Made by a program: the position numbers and the translations under genes | The notes under the pieces: model-generated | Told to the model about the DNA's origin: nothing | What the model saw: only the letters and a program-made list of their open reading frames with translations | Databases searched by the model: none | Shown: positions 1 to 8,394 of the stretch, piece after piece | Numbering within the stretch: the first letter of the stretch is position 1 | Layout: each line of letters starts with the position of its first letter | Assembly (NCBI GenBank): GCA_024400995.1 | Contig: JAKSLU010000014.1 | Location: 1-36,706, forward strand | From: Bacteroidaceae bacterium | GTDB taxonomy: Bacteria; Bacteroidota; Bacteroidia; Bacteroidales; Bacteroidaceae | Length of the DNA stretch: 36,706 nt | Reading direction: 5' to 3'

Positions 1-840
1 CCCAACCGCCATCTTCTCGACGACCACATCGTAGCATCCCTCTTCTTTGAACCCAGCCCCCGCACCCGCCTCTCTTTTGAGACTGCGGCCAATCGTCTCG
101 GAGCCAAAGTCATTGGCTTTGCTGACCCCAAGGTGAGCAGTGGCGTGAAGGGTGAGACCCTCAAGGATACCATCATGATGGTCAGCAACTACGCTGACAT
201 CATAGTGATGCGCCATTTCAAGGAGGGAGCCGCCGAGGAGGCCGCCAAGGTGAGCCCCGTGCCCATCGTCAACGCCGGTGATGGCAGCAACCAGCATCCC
301 TCTCAGACCATGCTCGACCTCTATAGCATGTACAAGACGCAGGGCACGCTGGACAACCTGACCATCCATCTCGTAGGTGACCTCAAGTATGGCCGCACCG
401 TGCACAGTATGCTCCAGGCCATGCGCCACTTCAATCCCACCTTCCACTTTGTCTCCCCCAAGGAACTCCGTATGCCCGAGGAGTGGAAGCAGTACTGCCA
501 TGAGCACGGCATAAGCTACTACGAGACCGAGGAGTTTACACCCGAGAGCATAGCCTCCGCCGACATTCTCTACATGACCCGTGTGCAGCGCGAGCGCTTT
601 GAGGACCTCGATGAGTACGAGCGCGTCAAGGATGTGTATATCCTCAACCGCGACATGCTCCGTCTGGCCAAGGACACCATGAAGGTGCTCCACCCCCTGC
701 CTCGTGTCAACGAGATCGCAGAGGACGTGGACGACGATCCCCGCGCCTACTACTTTGAGCAGGCCCGCAATGGTCTGTATGCCCGTGAGGTAATCCTGAC
801 CCGCGTGCTGGGCATGACCAAGGAGCAGATAAAGGCCTGA
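1..840 (+). CDS. pyrB: Aspartate carbamoyltransferase catalytic chain, 5' end cut by window
   Basis: Frame 1 is open from the first base to TGA at 838-840, giving 279 residues; about 25-30 N-terminal residues are missing compared with the usual ~305. The enzyme condenses carbamoyl phosphate with aspartate in the second step of pyrimidine synthesis, in the cytoplasm. Visible signatures are the carbamoyl-phosphate loop EPSPRTR (fragment residues 17-23, a variant of STRTR), the DGSNQHPSQ segment, and HPLPR with its His at fragment residue 231. An internal GTG at 133 could be mistaken for a start, but the upstream sequence is clearly PyrB. The regulatory-chain gene pyrI, often directly downstream in Bacteroidales, is not here; the next gene is a polysaccharide export protein. 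Confidence 0.95.
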   Translation, partial: PNRHLLDDHIVASLFFEPSPRTRLSFETAANRLGAKVIGFADPKVSSGVKGETLKDTIMMVSNYADIIVMRHFKEGAAEEAAKVSPVPIVNAGDGSNQHPSQTMLDLYSMYKTQGTLDNLTIHLVGDLKYGRTVHSMLQAMRHFNPTFHFVSPKELRMPEEWKQYCHEHGISYYETEEFTPESIASADILYMTRVQRERFEDLDEYERVKDVYILNRDMLRLAKDTMKVLHPLPRVNEIAEDVDDDPRAYYFEQARNGLYAREVILTRVLGMTKEQIKA

Positions 841-915
841 GAAGTTGCCGATACTTGATGCTCTGCACAATAAAACTGCCTTTTGCGCGTTATACTACAA
901 AGAACTAAAATCAAC

Positions 916-3468
916 ATGAAGATACGAAGCCTCTTATTTGTCCTGCTCCTGATGTTTACCGGAGTACCTGCCGCTTTCGCTCAGAGTGCAATGAGTGACA
1001 GTCAGGTCATGGACTACATCATCAAGGAGAACGACAAGGGCTCCTCGCGTTCCGATATTACCAAGAAACTCATCGAGAAGGGTGTCAGTATCGACCAGCT
1101 CCGTCGCGTCAAAACCAAGATGGAGAAGGAGCAGAAGAACCAGCAGATGGGTGCCCGCAATATCAGTACGGGCGGAACAGAGAACCGTCTGCGCACGAGC
1201 AATGCGCAGGAGCGCTCCACCAACCCTCACTATACCAATCGTTACAAGGAGCCTGTAGATATCAACAAGCTCCCCCCCTCGCAGCGTCGCCGCTATCTTG
1301 AGGAGCAGAACTATGGCTATGAGGATGAGATGTTCTATATGGGTGTGCGCGACACCAGCGAGCTGAATGCTGAGGAAATGGAGGGCATGATGCAGATGCG
1401 CCAGCCCAAGGACCCTACGAAGCAGGTGTTCGGTCGTAATATTTTTAGCAACAAGCTTCTCACCTTTGAGAGCGACATGAACCTCGCCACCCCCAGCGAC
1501 TACCGCCTGGGGGCAGGCGATGTGGTCAACGTCGATGTGTGGGGCTCTGCCTCCCAGAGTTACGAGTGTACCGTGAGCCCCGATGGTGATATTGTGATTG
1601 AGGGTTTTGGCGTTGTGTCCGTAGGTGGACTCACCGTGGCCCAGGCTCAGAACCGCCTCAAGAATACCCTCGGCGCCCGCTATCAGGGTAGTCGTATCAA
1701 GCTCACAGTGGGGCAGACCAAGACCATCTCCGTCAACATTATGGGTGAGGTGGTCAATCCTGGCACCTATACTCTCAGTGCCTTTGCTAACGTGTTCAAC
1801 GCCCTCTATATGGCGGGCGGTACGAACGAGATTGGTACTCTGCGTGATATCAAGATCTATCGTAATGGCCGCATCATCGGCAACGTAGATATCTACGACT
1901 ACATACTCAATGGTAATGCCAAGGGCAACGTGCGCCTGGCCTCTAACGATGTCATCGTGGTAGGCCCCTACGACTGTCTCGTGCAGATTCAGGGCAAGGT
2001 CAAGCGCCCCATGTTCTATGAGATGAAGCCCACTGAGAGCGTAGCAACTCTGATCAAGTACGCCGGTGGCTTTGCTGGCGATGCATACGAGGACAATGTG
2101 CGCCTTGTTCGCAAGAAAGGAGGCCGCCTGAGCGTATATACCCTCGACGAGTTTGAACGCGGCACGTTCCAGTTGGCTGATGCTGACTCTCTCTATGTGG
2201 ATTCCACCCTTGTGCGTTACGAAAATATGGTCGAGGTCAAGGGTGCCGTGCGTCGCCCTGGTATGTACCAGATGGATGGTGGCGTGATGACCGTCCGCTC
2301 CCTCATAGAGCGTGCCGGCGGTCTGGACGAGGAGGCCTTTGGCGTGCATGCAGTTATGCACCGCCGCAAGGCGAATCGCCAGCTCGAAGTGCTCTCGCTT
2401 AACGTGGCTGCTATCATGGCTCACGAGGAGAGCGATGTGAGCCTGCGCAATGAGGACGTCCTCTTTATCCCCTCTCTCCAGGATTACAACAAGGAGCTCA
2501 CGCTCAGCATCTATGGTGAGGTGGTCTATCCCGGCACCTATGACTTTGCCGAGAATACCAGCATTGAGGACCTCGTACTCCAGGCTGGCGGTCTGACCGA
2601 TGCCGCCAGTACGGTCAAGGTGGATGTGAGCCGTCGTAAGCGCGACAACAAGGCTACTAGCAGGCAGAACGAGACGGCCATCAACTACTCCTTTACGCTG
2701 CGCGAGGGCTTTGTGATAGATGGCGAAAAGGGCTTTGTGCTCGAACCCTTCGATGAGGTGTTTGTGCGTCGCTCGCCTGGCTATACCCAACAGGGTCATG
2801 TGACGATTACGGGCGAGGTGGCCTTCCCTGGTACCTACGCCATTGACAAGAACAACATGCGTATGTCCGATTTGCTGGCTCGTGCAGGTGGTGTGACGAT
2901 GGACGGCTATGCTCACGGTGCTCGTTTGACCCGTATGCTTACGTCCGAAGAGAAGGAGCAGCAGACCATAGTTCTGCGCACTTTTATGAATAACTCTACC
3001 GATGCCATGACCGACTCCCTCACGGCGCGTGATAAGTTAGAAATTGGCGACACTAAGAGTGTCGGTATTGAACTCGACAAGGCATTGGAAAATCCAGGTG
3101 ACGGACGTTGGGATATCACTCTGGAGAACAATGACGTGATACACGTGCCAGGGCATCTCAATACAGTTACCATCACTGGTGAGGTAATGTATCCCAATAC
3201 AGTGGCCTACAACAGTGATATGCGCTCCCACGACTATATCGACATGGCTGGTGGCTACTCCCAGAAGGCTAAGAAGAGTCGTGCCTTTGCCATCAACCCC
3301 AATGGTACGGTATGTCGTCTCAGTCACTATAGTCGCATTGAACCTGGTGCGACGATTGTGATACCGTCTAAGAAATTAGCTGAAAAGATGGGTGCGCAGC
3401 AGCTTATGAACGTAAGCATATCGCTTGCCTCTCTCGCGGCAGTGCTTGTCAATGCTATGCGTAAATAA
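916..3468 (+). CDS. Polysaccharide export outer-membrane protein with six SLBB repeats
   Basis: 850 residues. The ATG at 916 is chosen because it directly precedes a clean signal peptide (MKIRSLLFVLLLMF, cleavage near AFAQ); an in-frame TTG at 883 only adds a non-signal extension. A Wza-type polysaccharide export domain starts near residue 195 (YRLGAGDVVNVDVWG). Six SLBB beta-grasp repeats follow, each opening with a G-[EKA]-V-x-x-P-x-x-[YV] signature near residues 272, 356, 439, 530, 629 and 752. A hydrophobic helix ends the protein, as in Wza-like transporters. Family role: outer-membrane or periplasmic channel for capsule or exopolysaccharide. It is longer than typical Wza (~380 residues), and no glycosyltransferase, Wzc or flippase gene is beside it, so the exported substrate cannot be inferred. 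Confidence 0.88.
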   Translation: MKIRSLLFVLLLMFTGVPAAFAQSAMSDSQVMDYIIKENDKGSSRSDITKKLIEKGVSIDQLRRVKTKMEKEQKNQQMGARNISTGGTENRLRTSNAQERSTNPHYTNRYKEPVDINKLPPSQRRRYLEEQNYGYEDEMFYMGVRDTSELNAEEMEGMMQMRQPKDPTKQVFGRNIFSNKLLTFESDMNLATPSDYRLGAGDVVNVDVWGSASQSYECTVSPDGDIVIEGFGVVSVGGLTVAQAQNRLKNTLGARYQGSRIKLTVGQTKTISVNIMGEVVNPGTYTLSAFANVFNALYMAGGTNEIGTLRDIKIYRNGRIIGNVDIYDYILNGNAKGNVRLASNDVIVVGPYDCLVQIQGKVKRPMFYEMKPTESVATLIKYAGGFAGDAYEDNVRLVRKKGGRLSVYTLDEFERGTFQLADADSLYVDSTLVRYENMVEVKGAVRRPGMYQMDGGVMTVRSLIERAGGLDEEAFGVHAVMHRRKANRQLEVLSLNVAAIMAHEESDVSLRNEDVLFIPSLQDYNKELTLSIYGEVVYPGTYDFAENTSIEDLVLQAGGLTDAASTVKVDVSRRKRDNKATSRQNETAINYSFTLREGFVIDGEKGFVLEPFDEVFVRRSPGYTQQGHVTITGEVAFPGTYAIDKNNMRMSDLLARAGGVTMDGYAHGARLTRMLTSEEKEQQTIVLRTFMNNSTDAMTDSLTARDKLEIGDTKSVGIELDKALENPGDGRWDITLENNDVIHVPGHLNTVTITGEVMYPNTVAYNSDMRSHDYIDMAGGYSQKAKKSRAFAINPNGTVCRLSHYSRIEPGATIVIPSKKLAEKMGAQQLMNVSISLASLAAVLVNAMRK

Positions 3469-3490
3469 TGCACAGCAAGAGCCAACTGAA

Positions 3491-3532
3491 AATTCAGCCC
3501 CAAACGTCTGCGTCAACGTTTGGGGCTGAGTT
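3491..3532. terminator. Bidirectional terminator hairpin between convergent genes
   Basis: CAGCCCCAAACG (3495-3506) and CGTTTGGGGCTG (3517-3528) form a perfect 12-bp stem around a 10-nt loop. It extends to about 16 bp with flanking A/T pairs and one G-T wobble. It lies between the convergent SLBB gene and PhnP-like gene, 22 bases after the first stop and just before the second, so it can serve both. Flanking T-rich or A-rich sequence is modest. Confidence 0.8.
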
Positions 3533-3535
3533 GTG

Positions 3536-4354
3536 TTATACCTCAATCTCGAGGCCGTCGTAGGCAAGTTGAATGTTTGGGGGCAGGCGCTTGTTGGTCT
3601 CCTCATGGAAGCCCGCGCCGTGGCACATGTGTATGAGGTAGCCGCGCTCCACGCCGAGGAGCTGGCAGAGTTCAACGGCATCCTCTATGCGCTGGTGTGT
3701 GTTGTGCGGACGTTCCCATCGCAGTCCGTTGACGATGAGGGTGCGCACACCGCGCAGAGCTTCTATGGTCTCCTCAGGTGCCGAGCTCATGTCGGTGATA
3801 TAGGCCATGTCGCCTATGCGGAAACCTACGATGGGTTGCTCTCCGTGCATAATACGCACAACCTCGATGTTCAGCCCCTCTATGTGCAGCGTCTGGCCTG
3901 GTTGTATCTCACGTAGAGAGAGATGGGGCGCCCCAGGGTAGGCATTCTCCCTGAAACAGTAGTCCATGTGGCGGTGTATCTCTGCTGCCACCTTCGGCTC
4001 AGCGCATATCTCGATGGGATGCTGATAGGAGGCGGGGCGCAGGTCATCGAGACCACCCACGTGGTCGTAGTGCACATGCGTGATGAGGCAGGCTGAAATG
4101 AGCGGCAGACGATACTGATAGGGACCTACGCTGAAGTCCGCCCACTCTGCCTCGTGCTGGTGCTGAAAACGGAGCATCTGCGTCCTGAAGTCAGGGCCGC
4201 AGTCCAGCAGGATGTAGCGCCCCGTCGGGGCCTGAAGCAAAGCTGATGTTCGCAGACGCTGATCACGAGGGTCGGTGCTGCGACATACCTCGCACTGGCA
4301 ACCCAAATGGGGGACGCCGATGGAGGTGCCTGTACCTAAAAAATGGAGTAGCAT
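3536..4354 (-). CDS. PhnP-like metallo-beta-lactamase-fold phosphodiesterase
   Basis: 272 residues, cytoplasmic (no signal peptide). The N-terminus reads MLLHFLGTGTSIGVP and is followed by C-X-C-X2-C (Cys19, 21, 24), which in PhnP binds a structural zinc. The metal-binding HxHxDH motif is THVHYDHVGG (His93, His95, Asp97, His98). These two features together are typical of the PhnP branch of the metallo-beta-lactamase superfamily, whose namesake hydrolyses 5-phosphoribosyl 1,2-cyclic phosphate in phosphonate use. No phn genes are nearby, so the substrate is unknown and a general cyclic phosphodiesterase role is the safer reading. It sits 21 bases downstream of the DUF4421-like gene on the same strand and may be last in that operon. 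Confidence 0.85.
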   Translation of the reverse strand: MLLHFLGTGTSIGVPHLGCQCEVCRSTDPRDQRLRTSALLQAPTGRYILLDCGPDFRTQMLRFQHQHEAEWADFSVGPYQYRLPLISACLITHVHYDHVGGLDDLRPASYQHPIEICAEPKVAAEIHRHMDYCFRENAYPGAPHLSLREIQPGQTLHIEGLNIEVVRIMHGEQPIVGFRIGDMAYITDMSSAPEETIEALRGVRTLIVNGLRWERPHNTHQRIEDAVELCQLLGVERGYLIHMCHGAGFHEETNKRLPPNIQLAYDGLEIEV

Positions 4355-4375
4355 AGTGGAGGGTGGGGTAGGGAG

Positions 4376-5353
4376 TTAGTGCTTGTTGTACTGACTGCGC
4401 AGGCCAAACTTGATACCTGCATAGATCGAAAAGAAGTTTAGAGAGTTTGTGGCCACGGAGCGAGCACGGCTATACACGTAGTTGTGGCTCACTGCATTGG
4501 CACCAACAAACCACTTGTTGTCCGTCCACATTACACCGAGGCGGGCAATACCGGTTCCACTCATGGCAGATGTGCGCATCTCGCCCGTGTGGTAGGCTGG
4601 GCGCCACATGGTGACGGCTCCCACCTCGGCCTGAAGCCCACCACCCAGTACCCAGCCTGGTGCGAAGACCCAGTTGTAGGCATAGCCGCCAGTGGGGCCA
4701 ATGCTATGGTAGAGATGATGCTGTCCATCAAAGCGTAGATTCTGGTGATCGTAGCGCAAACCCAAAAGCCACGAGCCGCAACTCTTGAGCTGCATAGATC
4801 CCTGAGCCTGCTGTGTGCTGTAGCTAAAACGACGGTGGTTGAAGATGTAGTAGCCGTGCAGTGTGACGAGTGAGGAGAGGCACTGCGGCAGTACTGTGCC
4901 ACCATGGTGGAGGGAGCCGAGTTTGTTGTACTGGTAGATAAGATCGCCGCCTACAGGACGGGTATAGAAGCTCAGGTATTGCGTGGTTTGTCGCCCCGTG
5001 CTGCCAAGTTTGGCCACAGAGTAGCCATATACTATCCAGCGCCAACCAAAATGTGGAGCAAAACTGACCTGCGTTGGTACCTTCATGCGCTGAGTGCCCT
5101 CAGAGGTGTGGAGTATAATGGGTTGCACTTGCGAGTCGGCCGATAGCATGGTACTCCAGTTATAGCGAGTCGGTGCGCAATACAATGAGTCGATGTCGCT
5201 GAAAGCACGAATAGTCCGACCGATAATTCCCTTGGTAAAAAAAGGACGCTCTAGTAGAGGCACACGTTTGTGAAGCGTGCTATCCTTCTGTGCCAGAGCA
5301 GGAAAGAACGTGAACAGGGCAAGGATGAGAGTGATGGGGAGGCGCTGCATCAT
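4376..5353 (-). CDS. DUF4421-like outer-membrane beta-barrel protein
   Basis: 325 residues with an N-terminal signal peptide (MMQRLPITLILALFTFF, cleavage near ALAQ). The remainder is rich in alternating aromatic/polar strands (GWRWIVYGYSVAK, FSIYAGIKFGL near the C-terminus), as expected for an outer-membrane barrel. Length and motifs (YNWSTML early, a long glycine/tyrosine strand pattern later) resemble DUF4421 proteins of Bacteroidales; this is recognition by eye. Two consecutive ATGs (5351-5353 and 5348-5350) overlap the TGA of the upstream oxidoreductase gene (ATGATG), so translation is probably coupled. No enzymatic residues are apparent; the role is unknown. Confidence 0.7.
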   Translation of the reverse strand: MMQRLPITLILALFTFFPALAQKDSTLHKRVPLLERPFFTKGIIGRTIRAFSDIDSLYCAPTRYNWSTMLSADSQVQPIILHTSEGTQRMKVPTQVSFAPHFGWRWIVYGYSVAKLGSTGRQTTQYLSFYTRPVGGDLIYQYNKLGSLHHGGTVLPQCLSSLVTLHGYYIFNHRRFSYSTQQAQGSMQLKSCGSWLLGLRYDHQNLRFDGQHHLYHSIGPTGGYAYNWVFAPGWVLGGGLQAEVGAVTMWRPAYHTGEMRTSAMSGTGIARLGVMWTDNKWFVGANAVSHNYVYSRARSVATNSLNFFSIYAGIKFGLRSQYNKH

Positions 5354-6339
5354 ATCTTGCCTAGTATGCGATCTACCACCCAGTTGACGCTCGTGGCACT
5401 CACACCATCACAGGCGCAGACGGCCTTGTTCTGCAGATGCTCTACTACATTGCGAATGAGCGGTAACTGTACGTAGCGGGGATTTTCGACCATGATTTCC
5501 TGACGACCTTCGGCGTTGTATAGTACAATGGGCTCGTACGTAAAGACGCTGAAGTGCAGCGAGCCCTCATCTCCAATGATGCTGATGCGGTCCTCCTTGG
5601 CACTCTCGTGAGCCACAAAGCACCACGATCCGCTGCCAGGCAAGCCATTGCGGAAGCTGAAGGAGGCAGATACGGTGTCCTCTGCTTCGTACAGACCGCC
5701 GAGGTTGGCCTTGTAGCCCTTGGCCTCAATGATGGGGCCGAACATCTGTTGTAGTAGGTCAATCTGATGGGGGGCTAGGTCATAAAAATAGCCACCGCCT
5801 GCAATGTCGCTTTGCACGCGCCAAGGACGGTTGGAGGTGTTGTAGTCCAGATCGCGCGGAGGTACAGCAAAGCGTATCTGTACGTTCACTACCTTGCCGA
5901 CAGCTCCCTGCTCAACGAGCTGGAATACTCGCTGGAAGTAAGGAAGATACCTGCGGTAGTAGGCTACGAAACAGGGCATGCCTGTGGTCTCGGCTATGCG
6001 GTTGATGCGTAGGCAGTCCTCATAGCGCGTGGCCATGGGTTTCTCGATATAGACGGCCTTGCCGGCCTTCATGGCCATGATAGCATATGTGGCATGCGTG
6101 GAGGGTGGGGTGGCAATATAGACGGCCTGCACCTCCTTGTCGTAGATGAGGGCCTGCACGTCGTCGTAATAGCGGGGGATGCCATTGCGCTCTGCATAGC
6201 TGCGAGCCTTGTCCAGACGACGGCTCATCACTGCCACGACGCAGGAGTCCTCTACTTCGTTAAAGGCGGGGCCGGATTTCTTCTCTGTGACTTCGCCACA
6301 GCCAATAAATCCCCACTTAACTGTTAAGTTTTGTTTCAT
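5350..6339 (-). CDS. Gfo/Idh/MocA-family NAD(P)-dependent oxidoreductase
   Basis: 329 residues, soluble. The N-terminal Rossmann fold begins VKWGFIGCGEVTEKKSGPAF (glycine motif residues 10-15). The family EKP motif is YIEKPMA (residues 98-104) and the catalytic-region histidine is in YDLAPHQIDLL (His191). Family members oxidise or reduce sugars, inositols or related polyols; the substrate cannot be read from sequence. The start is fixed: no other ATG, GTG or TTG lies in frame near the Rossmann fold. The -7 element CAAAAGTA on the opposite strand ends only six bases before this ATG, which would make the mRNA leaderless or nearly so. Its stop overlaps the start of the DUF4421-like gene. Confidence 0.9.
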   Translation of the reverse strand: MKQNLTVKWGFIGCGEVTEKKSGPAFNEVEDSCVVAVMSRRLDKARSYAERNGIPRYYDDVQALIYDKEVQAVYIATPPSTHATYAIMAMKAGKAVYIEKPMATRYEDCLRINRIAETTGMPCFVAYYRRYLPYFQRVFQLVEQGAVGKVVNVQIRFAVPPRDLDYNTSNRPWRVQSDIAGGGYFYDLAPHQIDLLQQMFGPIIEAKGYKANLGGLYEAEDTVSASFSFRNGLPGSGSWCFVAHESAKEDRISIIGDEGSLHFSVFTYEPIVLYNAEGRQEIMVENPRYVQLPLIRNVVEHLQNKAVCACDGVSATSVNWVVDRILGKI

Positions 6340-6344
6340 AAGTG

Positions 6345-6352
6345 CAAAAGTA
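6345..6352 (-). promoter_or_regulatory. -7 promoter element for the oxidoreductase gene
   Basis: Read on the minus strand this is TACTTTTG, a full match to the Bacteroidetes TAnnTTTG -7 element. Its 3' edge lies five bases before the ATG at 6337-6339, so transcription would start at or next to the start codon. I find no -33 TTTG at the usual spacing, so the call rests on the -7 element and its position. Confidence 0.5.
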
Positions 6353-6365
6353 CAGATTTTTTTTG

Positions 6366-6373
6366 TAACTTTG
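6366..6373 (+). promoter_or_regulatory. -7 promoter element for small membrane protein/M6 operon
   Basis: TAACTTTG matches TAnnTTTG exactly and lies 22 bases before the ATG at 6396, giving a short leader. It is back to back with the minus-strand element at 6345-6352, so this 56-base gap is a compact divergent promoter. A T-run (8 T) sits directly upstream; no clear -33 TTTG is visible. Confidence 0.65.
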
Positions 6374-6395
6374 CACGCGCAAATAATTAAAAGTT

Positions 6396-6722
6396 ATGAA
6401 AAAGGCACATATTTGTCTCTCCAGGCGCTCCAGATACCTCCTCGGACTTGCAACTCCATGGGCTATGCTACGTCAGAACTATCTGCTGCGCGCGCTCCTG
6501 CTCCTGTTGCTTCTGTTGCCGTGGGTCGGGGTGGGTCTCGGCTTTCTGGAGTCATGGCGCACCTACTCCATCGGTGATGAGATGCTGGTGCCCCTGTGGG
6601 CCTGGCTGGCGGTTGTGCTGCTCCCCGTAGGTGCCGTGGCGCTGGCTCGTATGATGGCTAATCGCCTTGTGCTGCAGTGGATTCTGCGTAAACGTATGAC
6701 TAAAAACAATAGACTAAAATGA
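6396..6722 (+). CDS. Small two-helix membrane protein of unknown function
   Basis: 108 residues. A basic N-terminus is followed by a strongly hydrophobic, leucine-rich helix (about residues 30-50, containing LLLLLLLL), a short polar loop (ESWRTYSIGDEM), a second helix (about 66-86) and a basic tail ending RKRMTKNNRLK. By the positive-inside rule both termini are probably cytoplasmic. The stop TGA overlaps the ATG of the M6 protease gene by four bases (ATGA, 6719-6722), a sign of translational coupling. An in-frame ATG at codon 24 could give an 85-residue form. I recognise no family; an accessory role for the protease is possible but unproven. Confidence 0.65.
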   Translation: MKKAHICLSRRSRYLLGLATPWAMLRQNYLLRALLLLLLLLPWVGVGLGFLESWRTYSIGDEMLVPLWAWLAVVLLPVGAVALARMMANRLVLQWILRKRMTKNNRLK

Positions 6723-8284
6723 AATACAGATATCTCTCCCTCTTTCTGTTGTTCCAGTTCAGTGTGGTCATGGCTGAGGCTTCGCGCCCCTTCCGCTATG
6801 TTATGAGCCTGCCCAACGGACGTCAGGTTGTGGCGGAAAAGACAGGCTGCTGCTGTCCTTCCTCTATGGGGCTGTACGGAACTATGACTGATATGGTGAC
6901 AACGCGCGACTTTGCGACCAATGCGAGTAATGGCCTAGGTATTTATGGGCAGAGTTCCAAGGGAACATTGCCTAGCGTAGGCGACGTGACTATCCCTGTA
7001 ATCATGGCGAGCTTCCCAGATCGTGACTTTCTAGAAACTACTACGGTGGAGAAGGTGAACCGCCTCTTCAATGAGGTTGGATACCATGACCAAGAGACGC
7101 CCGCTATTGTCGCAGCAGGTTCGGTGCGCGACTACTTTGTGCAGAACTCGGGTGGTATGTTCCGTCCCAGCTTTAAGGTAATCAGTCCTGTCAAGCTCAG
7201 CCGGAGTTATACCTACTATGGCAAGAACAGCAGCTCCCGCAATGATATTAATATCAGCGAAATGATTAATGAGGCCATTAAACTGGCCACAGATGCTGGT
7301 ACGGATTTTAGTCAGTTTGCCCGTGGAGCTAACGGAGTTCCTCTTGTGGTGGTCTATTTTGCCGGCCCTGGTGAGCATGCCTCCTATGAGGAAGGATCCT
7401 CGAACTACATCTGGCCCCACTTTAACGGGAACGTCAAGCGTAATATAGGGGGGGTAACCTTTGCGAGCTATTTCGTGGGCAATGAGACTATGCAGGACTA
7501 CGACCGCGACGCGTATGTTCAGAACCAGAAGTACGTTGTCACCGCCTCCTATACCTCTGGCATCGGTGTACTCATCCATGAGCTTGGACATGCCCTCGGG
7601 CTGCCTGACCTCTACGACACTAAGTACTCGACTGACGTGGTGCGCGAAACTCCCAACTACTGGAGCGTGATGGACTACGGCCAGTATCAGGAGAATGGCT
7701 ACCGCCCTATGCAATACTCAGCTTATGAACGCTCTTGTCTCGGCTGGCTTGACATTCAGCCTCTTTCTGCAGAGGGTACTGTTACCGTCAACCCTGGTGA
7801 GGCCTACCTCGTACAGAATCCAGACAATGAACTACAGTACTACATTATCGAGACCCGTGACGAGGATACTTGGTTCCGCCGTTCGCGTTTTGGCAAAGGA
7901 CTGCTCGTCTGGCATATTGATTACAACCGCAGTCGCTGGGGTAATAACGAACCCAATAATTACCTAGACGCACAGGGTGTGCATGTAGTACCTGCTGATG
8001 GCGCATGGCAGGCTCACAATACCCTGAAGGACTGGAACGAGTTTCGAGGTGACCTTTATCCTGGCGACTACAAGGATGAGGCCTCCCTCACTCATACTTC
8101 CTTGCAGCTCTATAACATGCCCCTCTTTAATATCCGTATGGAGGGTAGCAGTGTTCTCTTGGACTGTGGTACCAATGGTCTGCAGAACCAGTTCAATGCA
8201 CGGCCTAGTACCCTTGGCAGCCAGAGTATGGAACTTAATCCCTGGATTAGTATCCAGAATGGCCAGAAGTACCTGCACCGCTAA
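6719..8284 (+). CDS. Secreted M6-family (immune inhibitor A-like) metalloprotease
   Basis: 521 residues with a signal peptide (MKYRYLSLFLLFQFSVVMA). The zinc site HELGHALGLPD starts at His286 (HExxH plus the GLPD extension typical of M6), followed by a Met-turn-like SVMDYG about 40 residues on. N-terminal features shared with its paralogue include GLGIYGQSSKGTLPSVGDV, TIPVIMASFPD and SVRDYFVQNSGGMF. M6 enzymes are extracellular endopeptidases. Unlike the downstream paralogue it stops shortly after the catalytic domain and lacks the C-terminal Y-x-L-x-G-R motif region. It is coupled to the upstream small membrane protein by a four-base overlap. Confidence 0.9.
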   Translation: MKYRYLSLFLLFQFSVVMAEASRPFRYVMSLPNGRQVVAEKTGCCCPSSMGLYGTMTDMVTTRDFATNASNGLGIYGQSSKGTLPSVGDVTIPVIMASFPDRDFLETTTVEKVNRLFNEVGYHDQETPAIVAAGSVRDYFVQNSGGMFRPSFKVISPVKLSRSYTYYGKNSSSRNDINISEMINEAIKLATDAGTDFSQFARGANGVPLVVVYFAGPGEHASYEEGSSNYIWPHFNGNVKRNIGGVTFASYFVGNETMQDYDRDAYVQNQKYVVTASYTSGIGVLIHELGHALGLPDLYDTKYSTDVVRETPNYWSVMDYGQYQENGYRPMQYSAYERSCLGWLDIQPLSAEGTVTVNPGEAYLVQNPDNELQYYIIETRDEDTWFRRSRFGKGLLVWHIDYNRSRWGNNEPNNYLDAQGVHVVPADGAWQAHNTLKDWNEFRGDLYPGDYKDEASLTHTSLQLYNMPLFNIRMEGSSVLLDCGTNGLQNQFNARPSTLGSQSMELNPWISIQNGQKYLHR

Positions 8285-8315
8285 TACAGAATTCACTCAC
8301 AATCTAAATAATTTA

Positions 8316-8391
8316 TGGGGTGTTCTATCAATTCACCAAACATAGAACATGCCCCTTATATGAGTAGATAAACAAATAATAGAATACCCCA
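8316..8391. mobile_element. Short MITE-like element (76 bp) between the two M6 genes
   Basis: The left end TGGGGTGTTCTATCAATTC (8316-8334) and the reverse complement of the right end (8373-8391) match at 15 of 19 positions. Both are flanked by TA (8314-8315 and 8392-8393), consistent with a TA target-site duplication. A third, inward copy of the end motif at 8342-8355 pairs with the left end as a hairpin with a two-base bulge. The ends match those of the 191-bp element at 34288-34478. No transposase is present. The right end is three bases from the start codon of the second M6 gene, so the element now forms most of that gene's leader. Confidence 0.6.
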
Positions 8392-8394
8392 TAT

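Noticed and set aside
934-2916. A 660-residue minus-strand open frame opposite the SLBB gene
   Set aside because: It is the shadow of a GC-rich gene: the plus strand encodes a signal peptide and repeated SLBB motifs, while the antisense product is His/Leu/Ala-rich without recognisable motifs or promoter.
8316-8391. Ordinary intergenic terminator hairpin
   Set aside because: The hairpin lacks a T-run, and the paired ends with TA flanks match those of the 191-bp element, so a mobile-element origin fits better.
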